Shown here: piece after piece, positions 19,984-29,248 of the stretch
Layout of the letters: each line of letters starts with the position of its first letter
How positions within the stretch are numbered: position 1 is the stretch's first letter
Assembly: GCA_016839635.1 (NCBI GenBank)
Contig: JAEOTV010000068.1
Location: forward strand, 7,612 to 71,611
Reading direction: 5' to 3'
Source: Promethearchaeota archaeon
GTDB taxonomy: Archaea > Asgardarchaeota > Lokiarchaeia > Sigynarchaeales > SOKP01
Length of the DNA: 64,000 nt
The notes under the pieces: model-generated
Databases searched by the model: none
The model's input: the letters and a program-made list of their open reading frames with translations, nothing else
What the model was told of the DNA's origin: nothing
Position numbers and translations under genes: made by a program

Positions 19984-20013
19984 TCAAATAAATAATAACA
20001 AACTATAATCTCT

Positions 20014-20793
20014 ATGAATAAAAGTAAATTGAATATTCAAAACTGCCTTAATAAGATTGAAGAGATTAAAGAAAAAATTATCATTTATCTAAATTATCTT
20101 AAAGAATTAGATAATTCAACAAAAGAATTGTGGATCTCAGATGTAAAGGAATTTCATTATTATATTTATTCTGCTTGGGAAATTTTAGAACCGAAGCTAA
20201 AATTAGATAATAAAGATATTGAGAGTTCAAAAGATTTTTTATATAGTGCAAGAAATAGGTTATCAAAAATTATAAGTCAACTAAAAATTTTTAGGAATAA
20301 TGAATCTTCAGACCTTATAATTAAAATTGATAATACTTTTAAGGAGTGTTGGGATGCCTTTTGGTTTATATATGAGAACCCATTAATTGAAAAGGAAATT
20401 GTGAAGAATATTAAAAAAGTTATTATTATTTCTGATTTAGAATATCATCTTCCTTGTTCTGTGTGTGGTAAGATTGCTGTTGAATTTAAGATTGGTTATG
20501 GAAGATTTGACGAAAAAGAATCATTAGTTTTCCGAGGGATTACTCATGAAAGATCTTTAAGTATTAAACTGGCATATGAGTTATTTAAAATTTTATTGAA
20601 AAGAAACATATTGGGTGTTCATAAATTTATGGAAAAGCACCATGGTTATGAGGGTTTGGATGCTTATTGTCCTGAATGTGATAAAATTTATTGTTGGGAG
20701 CATTATGATGCTAGAGAAGAGTACGATGACGGTTTTTATGATTGCACTTATGGAATTTGTCCAAAGGGCCATAAAAGAATGATAGATGATTAA
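20014..20793 (+). CDS. Unknown protein with zinc-binding C-terminal domain
   Basis: A 259-residue protein of two parts. Residues 1-145 are helical, rich in Lys/Glu and leucine, likely a coiled-coil or four-helix bundle. Residues ~150-259 contain CSVCGK, CPECDKIYCWEHYD and a final C...C-P-KGHKR, which suggests a zinc-ribbon or treble-clef domain. The gene lies 30 bases after the frameshifted DUF3795 gene and may have been co-transcribed with it. I do not recognise the family. It is not obviously membrane-associated. Confidence 0.65.
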   Translation: MNKSKLNIQNCLNKIEEIKEKIIIYLNYLKELDNSTKELWISDVKEFHYYIYSAWEILEPKLKLDNKDIESSKDFLYSARNRLSKIISQLKIFRNNESSDLIIKIDNTFKECWDAFWFIYENPLIEKEIVKNIKKVIIISDLEYHLPCSVCGKIAVEFKIGYGRFDEKESLVFRGITHERSLSIKLAYELFKILLKRNILGVHKFMEKHHGYEGLDAYCPECDKIYCWEHYDAREEYDDGFYDCTYGICPKGHKRMIDD

Positions 20794-20901
20794 AGTAAAC
20801 TAAACCAGTAAATAGTTTCAAACTTATTTTATAAAATAAAAAATTTCAAAACTTAAGGAGTATTTGGTTTATGAAATAAAAACAATTTAATGAGATTTAA
20901 A

Positions 20902-21417
20902 ATGGATTTTTACGAAGTAGTAAAAAAACGAAGGAGTTTCAGGGTTTATAAACCTGAAATGCCTGAAAAAGAAAAGATTGAAAGAATTTTGGAAGCTGCT
21001 CGTTTGGCTCCAACATGGGCTAATATGCAAGGTGTACATTATATAGTTGTAAAAGAACCTGAAAATGTAAAAGCTGTGTGGGAAGCTATTGGACAAGAAA
21101 CAAAATTCACTAACGCTCCAATGTTTATTGTTGGCATTATTAATCCAAATGGTTCTGGTACAAATAAAAGTGATGAAAAATATTATGGTGTAGACTTTGG
21201 GATTTGTTTTGAACATTTAATTCTTGCGGCAGCCGCTGAGGGTTTAGCGACATGTTGGATTGGTTGGTTCAACGAGGAAAAACTTAAAAAATTATTGAAC
21301 ATTCCTAAAAGATATAAAATAATGGGTTTATCACCTTTAGGATATCCCGTTAAATCAAAAGGTGAAGTTAAAGAGAGAAAACCTCTCACTGATTTTGTTC
21401 ATCATGAACAATTTTAA
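20902..21417 (+). CDS. Nitroreductase-family FMN oxidoreductase
   Basis: A protein of about 171 residues from the ATG at 20902 (MDFYEVVKKRRSFRVYKP), the usual family start; the frame begins four codons earlier at 20890. The RRSFRVY segment binds FMN phosphate. EAARLAPTWANMQ and GICFEHLILAAAAEGLATCWIGWF are the other conserved blocks, and SPLGYPV is the C-terminal motif. Such enzymes use NAD(P)H to reduce nitro compounds, quinones or related substrates; the true substrate is unknown. A short unknown gene follows 36 bases downstream. Confidence 0.9.
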   Translation: MDFYEVVKKRRSFRVYKPEMPEKEKIERILEAARLAPTWANMQGVHYIVVKEPENVKAVWEAIGQETKFTNAPMFIVGIINPNGSGTNKSDEKYYGVDFGICFEHLILAAAAEGLATCWIGWFNEEKLKKLLNIPKRYKIMGLSPLGYPVKSKGEVKERKPLTDFVHHEQF

Positions 21418-21453
21418 CTTTTTCTTTAAATACTCTCAACTAGAACTTATTTC

Positions 21454-21735
21454 ATGAAAAAGGCAACAGAAGTTTTATGTGAAATAATTTTTAAAGATCA
21501 TAAATCAGGGATTTTGACGAGTCGAATAGGAAAAATCAAAGAGTCTCAACTAACAAGATTTTCCACAAATTCGAATAATTTTATTATCTTTAGAGAAAGT
21601 TATAATTCTCCTATTTTAAAAGAAGATATAAAAGAGATAATTATTCATCGCAATAATAGGGAAATATCAATCAAAAAGGAGGATTCGATCATTATCAAGT
21701 ATTTAAAATCTCAAAAAACAGGAGAGATAAGTTAA
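21454..21735 (+). CDS. Hypothetical 93-residue protein
   Basis: A small soluble protein, rich in Ile, Lys and Ser, with alternating hydrophobic residues that suggest mainly beta structure (NNFIIFRESYN, EIIIHRNNREISIKKED). No cysteine cluster, membrane helix or recognised motif is visible. It follows the nitroreductase on the same strand with a 36-base gap and ends three bases before a convergent gene. The codon use looks like its neighbours, so it is probably real, but no function can be assigned. Confidence 0.5.
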   Translation: MKKATEVLCEIIFKDHKSGILTSRIGKIKESQLTRFSTNSNNFIIFRESYNSPILKEDIKEIIIHRNNREISIKKEDSIIIKYLKSQKTGEIS

Positions 21736-21738
21736 CAA

Positions 21739-22143
21739 TTATTCTTTCTTCAGCTCGAATAAAATCTCCTCTAATATTTTTATAACTCTTTCCTTATATG
21801 TGAGCTGCTCAGGATAATTATAACTATAAGTCTTCCAATAAGGTCGTTTATGGCCAATTTTAAACTTTACTCCTTTCATAGATGTCATATACGAGTTCTC
21901 ATCAATTTTTGTAGCAATTTGATCAGCAATAATATACCAATGGAATTTTGTGTTAATACTAGCACCAGTACTAAATGGTGCAGCATTAATTCTAGTTTTT
22001 AAACTATTATATTTAAAGGTCCATTTATTAGGTTCTTGTTTAGTTTCATACCATTTACCATCTGTATAACTCCATTGATGTGAGAGGCCCACTCTCATAC
22101 CAGTATATACTTTACCCTTATATTTCTTAAGAGAATTGTACAT
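21739..22143 (-). CDS. Hypothetical protein, 134 residues
   Basis: The start is chosen at the ATG at 22143 (MYNSLKKYKGKVYTGM); an ATG five codons earlier is also in frame. The protein is rich in Trp, Tyr and Lys: RVGLSHQWSYTDGKWYETK, PNKWTFKYNSLKTR, KFHWYIIADQIATKID, then KFKIGHKRPYW. It looks like a compact soluble domain with many aromatic residues. I cannot place it in a named family. It converges with the gene ending at 21735. Confidence 0.55.
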   Translation of the reverse strand: MYNSLKKYKGKVYTGMRVGLSHQWSYTDGKWYETKQEPNKWTFKYNSLKTRINAAPFSTGASINTKFHWYIIADQIATKIDENSYMTSMKGVKFKIGHKRPYWKTYSYNYPEQLTYKERVIKILEEILFELKKE

Positions 22144-22263
22144 ACAAATCACATGCAAGATTTTATTGTACTATGACATAAAAAAATAAGATTCTATAAA
22201 TAAACTAATAGTCATAAAATTTATTAGTAAATAAAAGGGAAAAAAAAATAAAGATTATTTTGA

Positions 22264-22692
22264 TTATTCTTGAGTTTTCCATTCATAAGGTTTTGGACCC
22301 GCGAATAGCAATACAAAAGAAGGAACTAAAATTAATGCTCCACCATATCCCCATCCGAATGTACTCATAATAGCGCCCCATATAAGCATCCATGGAAATC
22401 TAATGTTTCCAAGTGTCAATGTCCAATTATAAAGAGCATCCCAATCTTTTTTAGAGCATTTGCTTGAAAATTTTGGTAGGATAACAAAGAAAGATATCAG
22501 GATTGCAATAATTCCACTAATAATGTACCAAATTGGGTAACCCAATCCAAATGCAACCAATGGTAAACCTAATAAGCCCACTATTATTTCAATAGCTCCA
22601 CTAACTATTCCAAATATCCATGCAATCATCCCTAGAAATGATACCCATGATGCATGCTGCCATTCTTCAGTTTTTTTAACTTCTTCACTCAT
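22264..22692 (-). CDS. Four-helix membrane protein, unknown function
   Basis: A 142-residue protein beginning with a charged cytosolic stretch (MSEEVKKTEEW) followed by about four membrane helices (SFLGMIAWIFGIVSGAIEII, GYPIWYIISGIIAILISFFVI, PWMLIWGAIMSTFGWGY and ALILVPSFVLLFAG). It resembles other small Asgard membrane proteins in this window (40997-41416, 41680-42054) in size and helix number only. No conserved catalytic residues are visible and no family was recognised. Confidence 0.65.
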   Translation of the reverse strand: MSEEVKKTEEWQHASWVSFLGMIAWIFGIVSGAIEIIVGLLGLPLVAFGLGYPIWYIISGIIAILISFFVILPKFSSKCSKKDWDALYNWTLTLGNIRFPWMLIWGAIMSTFGWGYGGALILVPSFVLLFAGPKPYEWKTQE

Positions 22693-22856
22693 ATTTCTTA
22701 CCTCAAACCTAACTTGGTTAAATTAAGTTTCTAGTATTTTGTTTTATAAAAAATTCTTTAACTTATTAATATCTAGAGTTTTTTTAAAAATATCAACTTA
22801 AATTACTAATTATTTTTAAAATTTTTCAAATTTAATGAATTTTTGACAAAAATTAA

Positions 22857-24326
22857 TTATCTTGATTCAGGTTCAAGAATTTCACCCACATAATAGAGAC
22901 CAACTAGATTTCCTCTTCGTTCAAATTTCCTTGAAACTAATAAAATTACTACATGCTCATTTTCATCTAGTAATTTATTTTCAACAGCAAGTTTGACTGA
23001 TTGCTCTATTAATTGTTCGACATCTAGTTTAAAGAAGTCTACATTTTCAATTTGAACAGGATATACTCCCCAAACAAGACATAACTCTCTTGCAGTTCTT
23101 TTATATGGAGTCATGGCAATTATTGGTAAAGGGGGGCGATATTTTGCAATCATTCGAGCACCATATCCTCTTCTTGTAATTACTAGAATTTTACCTCTGA
23201 AATTCAAATCTTGCATTTCTGTTGCTAGAGAATGTATGGCATGTCCTAAGGTTTGAGTATGGGTAAGTCTATCTGAATCATATTTATCTGGAATCCTTTG
23301 GGGCATATTTTCTGTAGCAGTTTTTGATATTTGATTCATATATTGAACAGCATTTATTGGGTATTTTCCTACTGCTGTTTCTGCTGAGAGCATCACAGCA
23401 TCTGTTCCATCCATAACAGCATTATATACATCACTAGCTTCTGCTCTTGTGGGAATGGAATTGGTAACCATTGATTCAAGCATTTGAGTCGCTACAATAA
23501 TTGGTTTCCCTTCACGATTACTTTTATAAATCATTTCTTTTTGCCATAGGGGTACTTTATCGGGATCAATCTCAACGCCTAAGTCCCCCCTAGCAACCAT
23601 GATCCCGTCTGAGACTTCTAATATTTGATCAAAATTTTTTAATGCTATAGGGCGTTCAATCTTTGAAATCAATTTAATGTTCGAGTTTCCATAATTTTCT
23701 AGTATTCTTTTGACATGTAGGACATCATCGCCTCCTGCTACAAATGATATGGCTACATATTCTGGATCTAATTTTGCTATAAATTCAAGATCTTTTACAT
23801 CTTTTTCAGTAGGAACTTTTTGAGATAATTCACCAGAGGGAATATTAACGCCTTTTCTATTACTAATCAATCCACCTGCCAGAACTTCTCCTATAATATG
23901 ATCTTGTTCTTTCTTGATGACCTTGATCTTAATAATTCCATCATTTACAAAAAAAATTTCCCCTACTCTTATTGATTTAAGAAAACCTGGTAAGGGTATT
24001 GAAAATTGCTCTTGATCACCTTCAATTTCCTTTTCAAAGACTTTTACTTCTTGACCAATACTTATATTATAGGCTTTATCTTCTTTAAACTGTCCTACTC
24101 GGATTTTGGGTCCTTGAATATCAGCCAAAAGTCCTGTATGTTTAGTTAATTCACTTACTTCTCTAACTCTTTCTACTAATTCTTTTTTTTCCACATGAGT
24201 TCCATGTGAGAAATTTAATCTAAAAATATCAACTCCGGCAGTAATGAGTTTTTCGAGCATTTCTTTTGAACTCGACGCTGGACCTAAAGTCGATACAATC
24301 TTTACAGTATTTTCTCTAAATGACAT
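22857..24326 (-). CDS. pyk: Pyruvate kinase
   Basis: A 489-residue enzyme converting phosphoenolpyruvate and ADP to pyruvate and ATP, the last step of glycolysis. The N-terminal TVKIVSTLGPAS, DIFRLNFSHGTH and GLLADIQGPKIRVGQF motifs begin the barrel. KLISKIERPIAL carries the catalytic lysine, MVARGDLGVEID the metal site, and IVATQMLESM plus GTDAVMLSAETAVGKYP the active-site core. The C-terminal domain has ILVITRRGYGARMIAKYRP. Length is standard. It probably works with the class II aldolase at 5079-6059. Confidence 0.97.
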   Translation of the reverse strand: MSFRENTVKIVSTLGPASSSKEMLEKLITAGVDIFRLNFSHGTHVEKKELVERVREVSELTKHTGLLADIQGPKIRVGQFKEDKAYNISIGQEVKVFEKEIEGDQEQFSIPLPGFLKSIRVGEIFFVNDGIIKIKVIKKEQDHIIGEVLAGGLISNRKGVNIPSGELSQKVPTEKDVKDLEFIAKLDPEYVAISFVAGGDDVLHVKRILENYGNSNIKLISKIERPIALKNFDQILEVSDGIMVARGDLGVEIDPDKVPLWQKEMIYKSNREGKPIIVATQMLESMVTNSIPTRAEASDVYNAVMDGTDAVMLSAETAVGKYPINAVQYMNQISKTATENMPQRIPDKYDSDRLTHTQTLGHAIHSLATEMQDLNFRGKILVITRRGYGARMIAKYRPPLPIIAMTPYKRTARELCLVWGVYPVQIENVDFFKLDVEQLIEQSVKLAVENKLLDENEHVVILLVSRKFERRGNLVGLYYVGEILEPESR

Positions 24327-24411
24327 TTTTTAAACCTTTTTTATTTTCAAAGTAGTTCGGATTCTGAGATTAAAATTATAATAATATTATTATTATGTTT
24401 CTCCTTAAAAA

Positions 24412-24882
24412 TTATTTATTTTCTAGTAAATTCTTTATTTTTACTAGTATACTACGAAATTCCTTTCTATATGTTTTTAAAATATCGATAGAATTAGTAT
24501 AGTCTTCAATTATATTTAGTTCCTTTAACAATAATAATTGTATTCTTAAGGTCTTTGGGAAAATTGAATATTGAAGTAATTTTAAATTGTCTTTAAGAGC
24601 AAAATCCCTAGCAAATTGAACTAACAAATCGGAACTATTATTTGCTAACGAGATAGCTAGGAAATATCTTAATTTTGGCTTTTTAGAATGATTTCTTGTT
24701 ATGATTAAGAAGAAATTTTTTTTTTTTTTACCTAAATCATACATTTTTTCTACTCTTAAAGATTGAGCAACGTTATTGACAAGTTCAGAAATTGGAGAAT
24801 GTTTCCCTTTTAATTTTTTAGTCTCTTTAATAATTTCTTGTTTAATAAAGGATTTCAAATCATTTTGGTCTAATTCACGCAT
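24412..24882 (-). CDS. Hypothetical protein, possibly a small helical regulator
   Basis: A 156-residue Lys/Leu-rich protein (MRELDQNDLKSFIKQEIIKET) without cysteines, signal peptide or membrane helix. It is predicted to be mostly helical. The KKKKNFFLIITRNHSKKPKLRYFLAISLA segment could be a beta-hairpin core. It lies between pyruvate kinase and the AOR gene on the same strand, 67 bases from the latter's stop codon. No family was recognised and no function is proposed. Confidence 0.55.
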   Translation of the reverse strand: MRELDQNDLKSFIKQEIIKETKKLKGKHSPISELVNNVAQSLRVEKMYDLGKKKKNFFLIITRNHSKKPKLRYFLAISLANNSSDLLVQFARDFALKDNLKLLQYSIFPKTLRIQLLLLKELNIIEDYTNSIDILKTYRKEFRSILVKIKNLLENK

Positions 24883-24949
24883 TTTACCAGTTTTATTATA
24901 TATTTTTCTTATAAGAACTATATGAATATATTATAAAAGAAATATAGCT

Positions 24950-26914
24950 TTAATATAAATCCTTTATAACAAACTCCAAATTTAGATCTTTAAGAGTTTC
25001 TTTTAGAGGATATCCATTTTCAGGATTCCAACCCATCTCTCTACAATAACCCCGATAAAAATCTTTATATTCAACTGATATGCCTTTAGTTGGTCCTCTT
25101 TTATCAGCAGGATGCCCAGTAACTCTCCCAGGCAAAATATTATTAGCAATATCAATTTCTTCACGTAAAGTAAACGCTTGACGTAAAGTTTGAATTCTTA
25201 ATCCAATAGTAATTAGTTCATCAACTGTTATATTATAGCCAGTAAAGCTATTTATAAGATCGATAAAGGGATAAGGACCAAATAATGTTGAAAACAAACA
25301 TAAACCAACACTGCTTATGACTTGATGGAAACAAGTAACTAATTTTTGTCCCTCAATCTTCTTGTCCTCATTTTTTCTCCATCCTCTTGGTAATTTAAAT
25401 CCTTTTTGAAATTTGTTTATTGGCCCAATATCAATAAAATCAATACTGGCAGCAGTATGTCTTCCAGGTGATGGATCATAAGCATAAGTAAAAGCTAATG
25501 AAGGGAAAACTCGTGGATTATGCATCGCAATTTCAGAACCCAAAGAAGTTATAGTAAATTTTTCGGATCCCTTCCCTATTTTTTTAGCTGCGATATTACT
25601 CCCATCAGCTAAAAGATCTCCAATCCCTTCTCTGTTTATTATCATTTTTACTAGTTCAATAATTGCTTTTGAATTACCCCATGTTAATTCTAATCCATTT
25701 GTATCATCTTTAGTTAATATATCATTCTCATAACATTCGATTGCAAATGCTATCGTGGCGCCTGTGGATATCGTATCTATAGCTGCTTGATTACACAATT
25801 CATTAATTTCGAAGATTGAAAGTAAATCATCATTAAGTAAGAGAGCACCAAAAGAACAACACGTCTCATATTCAGGAAGATGTGTTTCTTCTAAATTTAT
25901 TTCAGGAATACTTAAAATTCCGCCACACTGAACGGGACAACTAAAACAACCATAATCTCTAATTTTGTATTTTTGGATGTTTATTGCAGATAGGTTTTTA
26001 GACTTTTTAAATGGAAAATCATACATACCAATACCTCCCCAATTTTTTATTGGAGAATCATTAGTTTCTGTCGAAATTGTGTTGCCAACGCTAGTTCCAA
26101 AGGATTTATAAATTTCTCTTATCATTTTTGGAGGACCTGCAAATCCTATTCTAAATCTACGAATAGTTTTTGCCAAATTTGGGACATTTTTTAAAATAGA
26201 ACGTATAAATTTGCTTGCCTCGTCGTGTGTACCTCTTTCATTATACATTTTTACTAATTTTAAAAATGTATCTCTGTTATGAATGTCAATTTTCTTATTG
26301 CCCTTTAAAACAAGCATTTTTATTTTTTTTGCTCCCATTATTGCACCTAATCCAGCTCTAGCGGCAATTCGTCCCCTATCATTACCAATTCCAGAAATCT
26401 TTGAAACTTTTTCCCCAGCTCTCCCAATACCTGCTGTTTTAATAAATTTGCCATGTTTTTCTTTCAATTTTAACTCTGCTTCGATTATATCTAATCCCCA
26501 AATATCTGAAGCATCTAGAATCTCCTTTCTATCCTCAAGTATCGAAATATATTTTGGTTCATTCGCAGCACCTTTAAAAAGAATTGCATCATATCCACAT
26601 TTCTTTATCTCGGGACCAAAAGTTCCTCCACTATTAGCATCTCCCCATGTACTTGTTAATGGAGATTTACCAGCTACCATATATCTGCCTGAAAATGGTG
26701 CAGGGGTTCCTGTCAGTAATCCGGGAAAAAAACCAATAATAGACTCAGGGCTTAATGGATCAACTTTTGCAGACATATTATTATAAATTAACTTAGTGGC
26801 TAATCCATAACCTCCAAGATATTGGTAATAATATTCTTCTGATAATGATTCTTCTTTAAATGTTCCTTCAGTAAGGTTAATCCATAAGACCTTTCCAAAA
26901 AATCCAGTTGCCAT
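24950..26914 (-). CDS. Aldehyde ferredoxin oxidoreductase (tungsten/molybdopterin family)
   Basis: A 654-residue AOR-family enzyme that oxidises aldehydes to acids with ferredoxin as electron acceptor, using a tungsten or molybdenum bis-pterin and a [4Fe-4S] cluster. The N-terminus GKVLWINLTEGTFKEE is typical. GGYGLATKL, the pterin-contacting ISGIGNDRGRIAARAGLGAIMGAKK, and the cysteine motif YGCFSCPVQCGG followed by ETCCSFG bind cofactor and cluster. The C-terminal block around SSVGLCLFSTLFGPYPF supplies the fourth cysteine. The aldehyde specificity is unknown. A palindrome at 26952-26968 lies just upstream of the start. Confidence 0.95.
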   Translation of the reverse strand: MATGFFGKVLWINLTEGTFKEESLSEEYYYQYLGGYGLATKLIYNNMSAKVDPLSPESIIGFFPGLLTGTPAPFSGRYMVAGKSPLTSTWGDANSGGTFGPEIKKCGYDAILFKGAANEPKYISILEDRKEILDASDIWGLDIIEAELKLKEKHGKFIKTAGIGRAGEKVSKISGIGNDRGRIAARAGLGAIMGAKKIKMLVLKGNKKIDIHNRDTFLKLVKMYNERGTHDEASKFIRSILKNVPNLAKTIRRFRIGFAGPPKMIREIYKSFGTSVGNTISTETNDSPIKNWGGIGMYDFPFKKSKNLSAINIQKYKIRDYGCFSCPVQCGGILSIPEINLEETHLPEYETCCSFGALLLNDDLLSIFEINELCNQAAIDTISTGATIAFAIECYENDILTKDDTNGLELTWGNSKAIIELVKMIINREGIGDLLADGSNIAAKKIGKGSEKFTITSLGSEIAMHNPRVFPSLAFTYAYDPSPGRHTAASIDFIDIGPINKFQKGFKLPRGWRKNEDKKIEGQKLVTCFHQVISSVGLCLFSTLFGPYPFIDLINSFTGYNITVDELITIGLRIQTLRQAFTLREEIDIANNILPGRVTGHPADKRGPTKGISVEYKDFYRGYCREMGWNPENGYPLKETLKDLNLEFVIKDLY

Positions 26915-27236
26915 ATCAAACTTTGAGATTTCTTTTAAAAAAAAATAGTGTTAGATTTTTAAAATCTATCGAAAAATCAAATATTAATGATAAAATATCC
27001 TTTTTCCTATGTTTTCTTAAATATTAATATAATCTAAATCCTTATTTTATGAAGCGTTCGCGTGGAGTACAATAATTCTTTAATTGTTAACTATAAATTT
27101 AAGGTATAATGTGAATTTTGCTTTAAAAAGCATTAAAGAAACATTTAAATATTCAATCTGTTATATTATAATGGTACCAGTTTTAAGAGATTATTCAGAA
27201 ATAACTATTCATTTGTTATTTTAGAATTAATCCAGA
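26915..27236 (+). other. 322-base intergenic region between AOR and the hypothetical gene at 27237
   Basis: No gene was found here in either strand. The stretch holds the 17-base palindrome described separately (26952-26968) and, on the plus strand, an AT-rich TTTAAATA-like box near 27147-27154 preceded by purines. That spacing would suit a promoter for the plus-strand hypothetical gene at 27237. The GC-rich island GAAGCGTTCGCGTGGAGTAC at 27052-27071 stands out against the AT-rich background but folds into nothing obvious. Confidence 0.4.
26952..26968. promoter_or_regulatory. Perfect 17-base palindrome upstream of the AOR gene
   Basis: TAGATTTT-T-AAAATCTA is an 8-base perfect inverted repeat around a single T. 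It lies 38-54 bases upstream of the AOR start codon (26914), where an archaeal TATA/BRE region would be. It is a plausible operator, or a promoter element that happens to be symmetrical. No second copy was seen elsewhere in the window. Confidence 0.35.
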
Positions 27237-27530
27237 ATGAAAAAAGGGTTAGCAAAAGATTTTTTTTGCATATTTCAAAGTTTATTAAATTATATAAAAG
27301 TTAGATATAAAAACATGTCTCTAATCCCCGTTATAGAAGAGAGAGAAATCGCAATTCAAAAATTTATTGATTGGGATAAATTTGAGAACGTTTTTTATAA
27401 TAATTTTTATTTACAAAATTATAAGATAGTAATTAAAATACCTCTCGCTCCAAGAAAAAGGAATAAAGACGATTTAAAGATAAAGAAGTTTGATCTTGAG
27501 AAATACACGTTTCTAGTATCCTATGATTAA
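27237..27530 (+). CDS. Hypothetical protein, weakly supported
   Basis: A 97-codon frame (MKKGLAKDF...) with a better-looking core from the ATG at 27315 (MSLIPVIEEREIAIQKFIDWDKFENVF). It contains PLAPRKRNKDDLKIKKFDLEKYTF, a basic, possibly beta-rich tail. A TTTAAATA box about 85 bases upstream would suit a promoter. No family was recognised and no Shine-Dalgarno sequence is seen before either start, so it could be non-coding or a small lineage-specific gene. Confidence 0.35.
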   Translation: MKKGLAKDFFCIFQSLLNYIKVRYKNMSLIPVIEEREIAIQKFIDWDKFENVFYNNFYLQNYKIVIKIPLAPRKRNKDDLKIKKFDLEKYTFLVSYD

Positions 27531-27555
27531 ATAAAAATCAGCTAGAGGGTGGTAA

Positions 27556-27693
27556 TCACTTTTTATTGGTTTTTTCTCTGTTGTAATCATTCCAACATGA
27601 GAAACAAATATATTTTCCATCTTCTAATAAAACAAGGTCTTTTGTTGACCTAATCATTCCACATTTAGAACAAGCTTTAATATTATTTTCCAT
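27556..27693 (-). CDS. Small zinc-ribbon protein (45 residues)
   Basis: Found by direct translation of the minus strand. The protein MENNIKACSKCGMIRST... has C8-x2-C11 and, about 20 residues later, CFSC (C31, C34), ending in NREKTNKK. This is a clean four-cysteine zinc ribbon of the kind seen in small nucleic-acid-binding or adaptor proteins. It is too short for many ORF callers. It lies in the gap between the hypothetical gene at 27237 and the acyl-CoA synthetase remnant. Function unknown. Confidence 0.65.
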   Translation of the reverse strand: MENNIKACSKCGMIRSTKDLVLLEDGKYICFSCWNDYNREKTNKK

Positions 27694-27746
27694 ACTTTAA
27701 AATGCTTTTATATTTATTAGAGATAAGTAAAAAAAACTATATTTCC

Positions 27747-27942
27747 TTATTGGTTTTTTAATTGCAGAAATTTACTATATTGCCACATTCTTATTAAAGT
27801 CCATACACCTTCCTCGGGATAATAGACAGGAATCCCATTATCTTGTAAGTAGGCTACAAATTTTTCTTCTCTTGTATTGTAACAAGTTAAAATTGGACTA
27901 AAGAATTGTTTGAATGGTATTGGGAAAAAAGTAAGAGCTTAC
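27747..27942 (-). pseudogene. Remnant of an acyl-CoA synthetase (ADP-forming), C-terminal tail
   Basis: About 64 codons of minus-strand frame end at a TAA (27747-27749) and read FFSPILTCYNTREEKFVAYL, then QDNGIPVYYPEEGVWTLIRM, then WQYSKFL. The NGIPVYYPEEGVWTLIRM part matches the end of the CoA-binding/ligase subunit of ADP-forming acetate-CoA synthetases (...GIPVY..PE.A...L). There is no start codon or upstream domain; an in-frame stop bounds it at ~27945. It is therefore a degraded end of a lost gene. The intact enzyme would have conserved energy from acyl-CoA, fitting the AOR upstream. Confidence 0.6.
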
Positions 27943-27994
27943 GGCCATTTATACGGAAAGCAATGAGATTAAATCAGTAGTTTGGTATTTATCC

Positions 27995-29110
27995 TTATTT
28001 TATTATTCTGGATTTTTCTTTTAGAATCAAATCATAAAGATCATCCATAGTTGGAGGAGGAATATATTGTTCTTCTTTTTTTTGGAGCATAAGAGCTTCA
28101 GAAGGGCATATAGCAATGCAATTTCCGCAACCAATACATCTCATTCTCTCAATTGAAGGGATATCATCTAATTGACTAATAGCTTTCATTTGGCAGCGAT
28201 CAATACACGTTCCACATCCCGTACATAAATCAGGATCTAGTTCAGCATAATAATTGGATATTACATAATTCGCGGGATCAGGAACGTTTAATAACCCTGC
28301 GATCCCTCGGTCACAGCAATAGCAACAACTGCAAATAAAATCAACATCTTGTGAATTACTTGGTCGGAGAATTAGACCTTCTTCTTGGTTTGCGCGTAAA
28401 ATTTTAAGCGTTTCATCCTTACTAATTTGGGTAGCCCATCCTTGATCTATATATGTTTGAATCATACCTCCAAAACCTAGGCAATTATCTTCATATTTCG
28501 TCATTTTACATGGTTTTCCGTATAAATCCCTTTCTTGACGACAAACACAATTAATTTTTGCAAAGGGTCCATTACTCTCTTCTATGATCTTTCTTACATT
28601 ATCATATGGAGCAACTTTAAGTTTTGGATCAAGGCTTTTTTCAACTGGTATTGTTCGAAGCTGATGGTAATCAGTTTTATTCGCTTCGGCGCCCCATATC
28701 TCACTTAGATATTCATTAAAATCTTTTAAGAATTCCTTTGTGAGTTTATTAACTTGGAATTCATACATACCTATAATTAACATTGCATTAGCATAGTATT
28801 TCTTTTCTCCCTTTCTTCTCGATAAAATGGAACCTTTTTTTACTAAATTATCTAATTTTGTCTCTAATTCTTCTAGAGAGATTCCAGTCTCTTTTATTCG
28901 ATTATAAATCTGTTCTAATGGTTCAAGATCTCTATTCCACCCAAATCTTAAGAATGTGGCTATTTTTGCTTCTTCAGGTGTAAAAAGGTGTTTGAGAACT
29001 CGAATATCTGCCCCAGACTCTGCTTTAGGAAAACCAATAGGCATTTGATCAAGATGTTTTTGTAAATCTCTATAAATATTAGAAACTTGATTCTTGTTTT
29101 TATTTACCAT
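27995..29110 (-). CDS. 4Fe-4S ferredoxin-domain protein with N-terminal winged-helix-like region
   Basis: A 371-residue protein. Residues ~40-105 look like a winged helix (FTPEEAKIATFLRFG, ISLEELETKLDNLVKKGSILSRR). The middle has CVCRQERDLYGKPC and ICSCCYCCDRG, cysteine groups that could bind another cluster. The C-terminus has two standard [4Fe-4S] motifs, CTGCGTCIDRC and CIGCGNCIAIC. This type is found in anaerobic bacteria and archaea as an uncharacterised ferredoxin-like protein. It probably carries electrons; a DNA-sensing role from the winged helix is conceivable but unproven. Confidence 0.85.
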   Translation of the reverse strand: MVNKNKNQVSNIYRDLQKHLDQMPIGFPKAESGADIRVLKHLFTPEEAKIATFLRFGWNRDLEPLEQIYNRIKETGISLEELETKLDNLVKKGSILSRRKGEKKYYANAMLIIGMYEFQVNKLTKEFLKDFNEYLSEIWGAEANKTDYHQLRTIPVEKSLDPKLKVAPYDNVRKIIEESNGPFAKINCVCRQERDLYGKPCKMTKYEDNCLGFGGMIQTYIDQGWATQISKDETLKILRANQEEGLILRPSNSQDVDFICSCCYCCDRGIAGLLNVPDPANYVISNYYAELDPDLCTGCGTCIDRCQMKAISQLDDIPSIERMRCIGCGNCIAICPSEALMLQKKEEQYIPPPTMDDLYDLILKEKSRIIK

Positions 29111-29248
29111 ATTTCTTCACTATAAAATTATTTAAATAGATTAACTTATAATTTTTCCATTTTTTTTATTCATATTTTTTCAGTTCAACTTAAAAAAGAA
29201 TAAATTCCATATAAAAGAAAATAGAAAATAAAAAAAATTCATAATGAT

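Noticed and set aside
26283..26786. 167-codon ORF antisense to the AOR gene
   Set aside because: Antisense to an intact, highly conserved enzyme, with no Shine-Dalgarno or domain.
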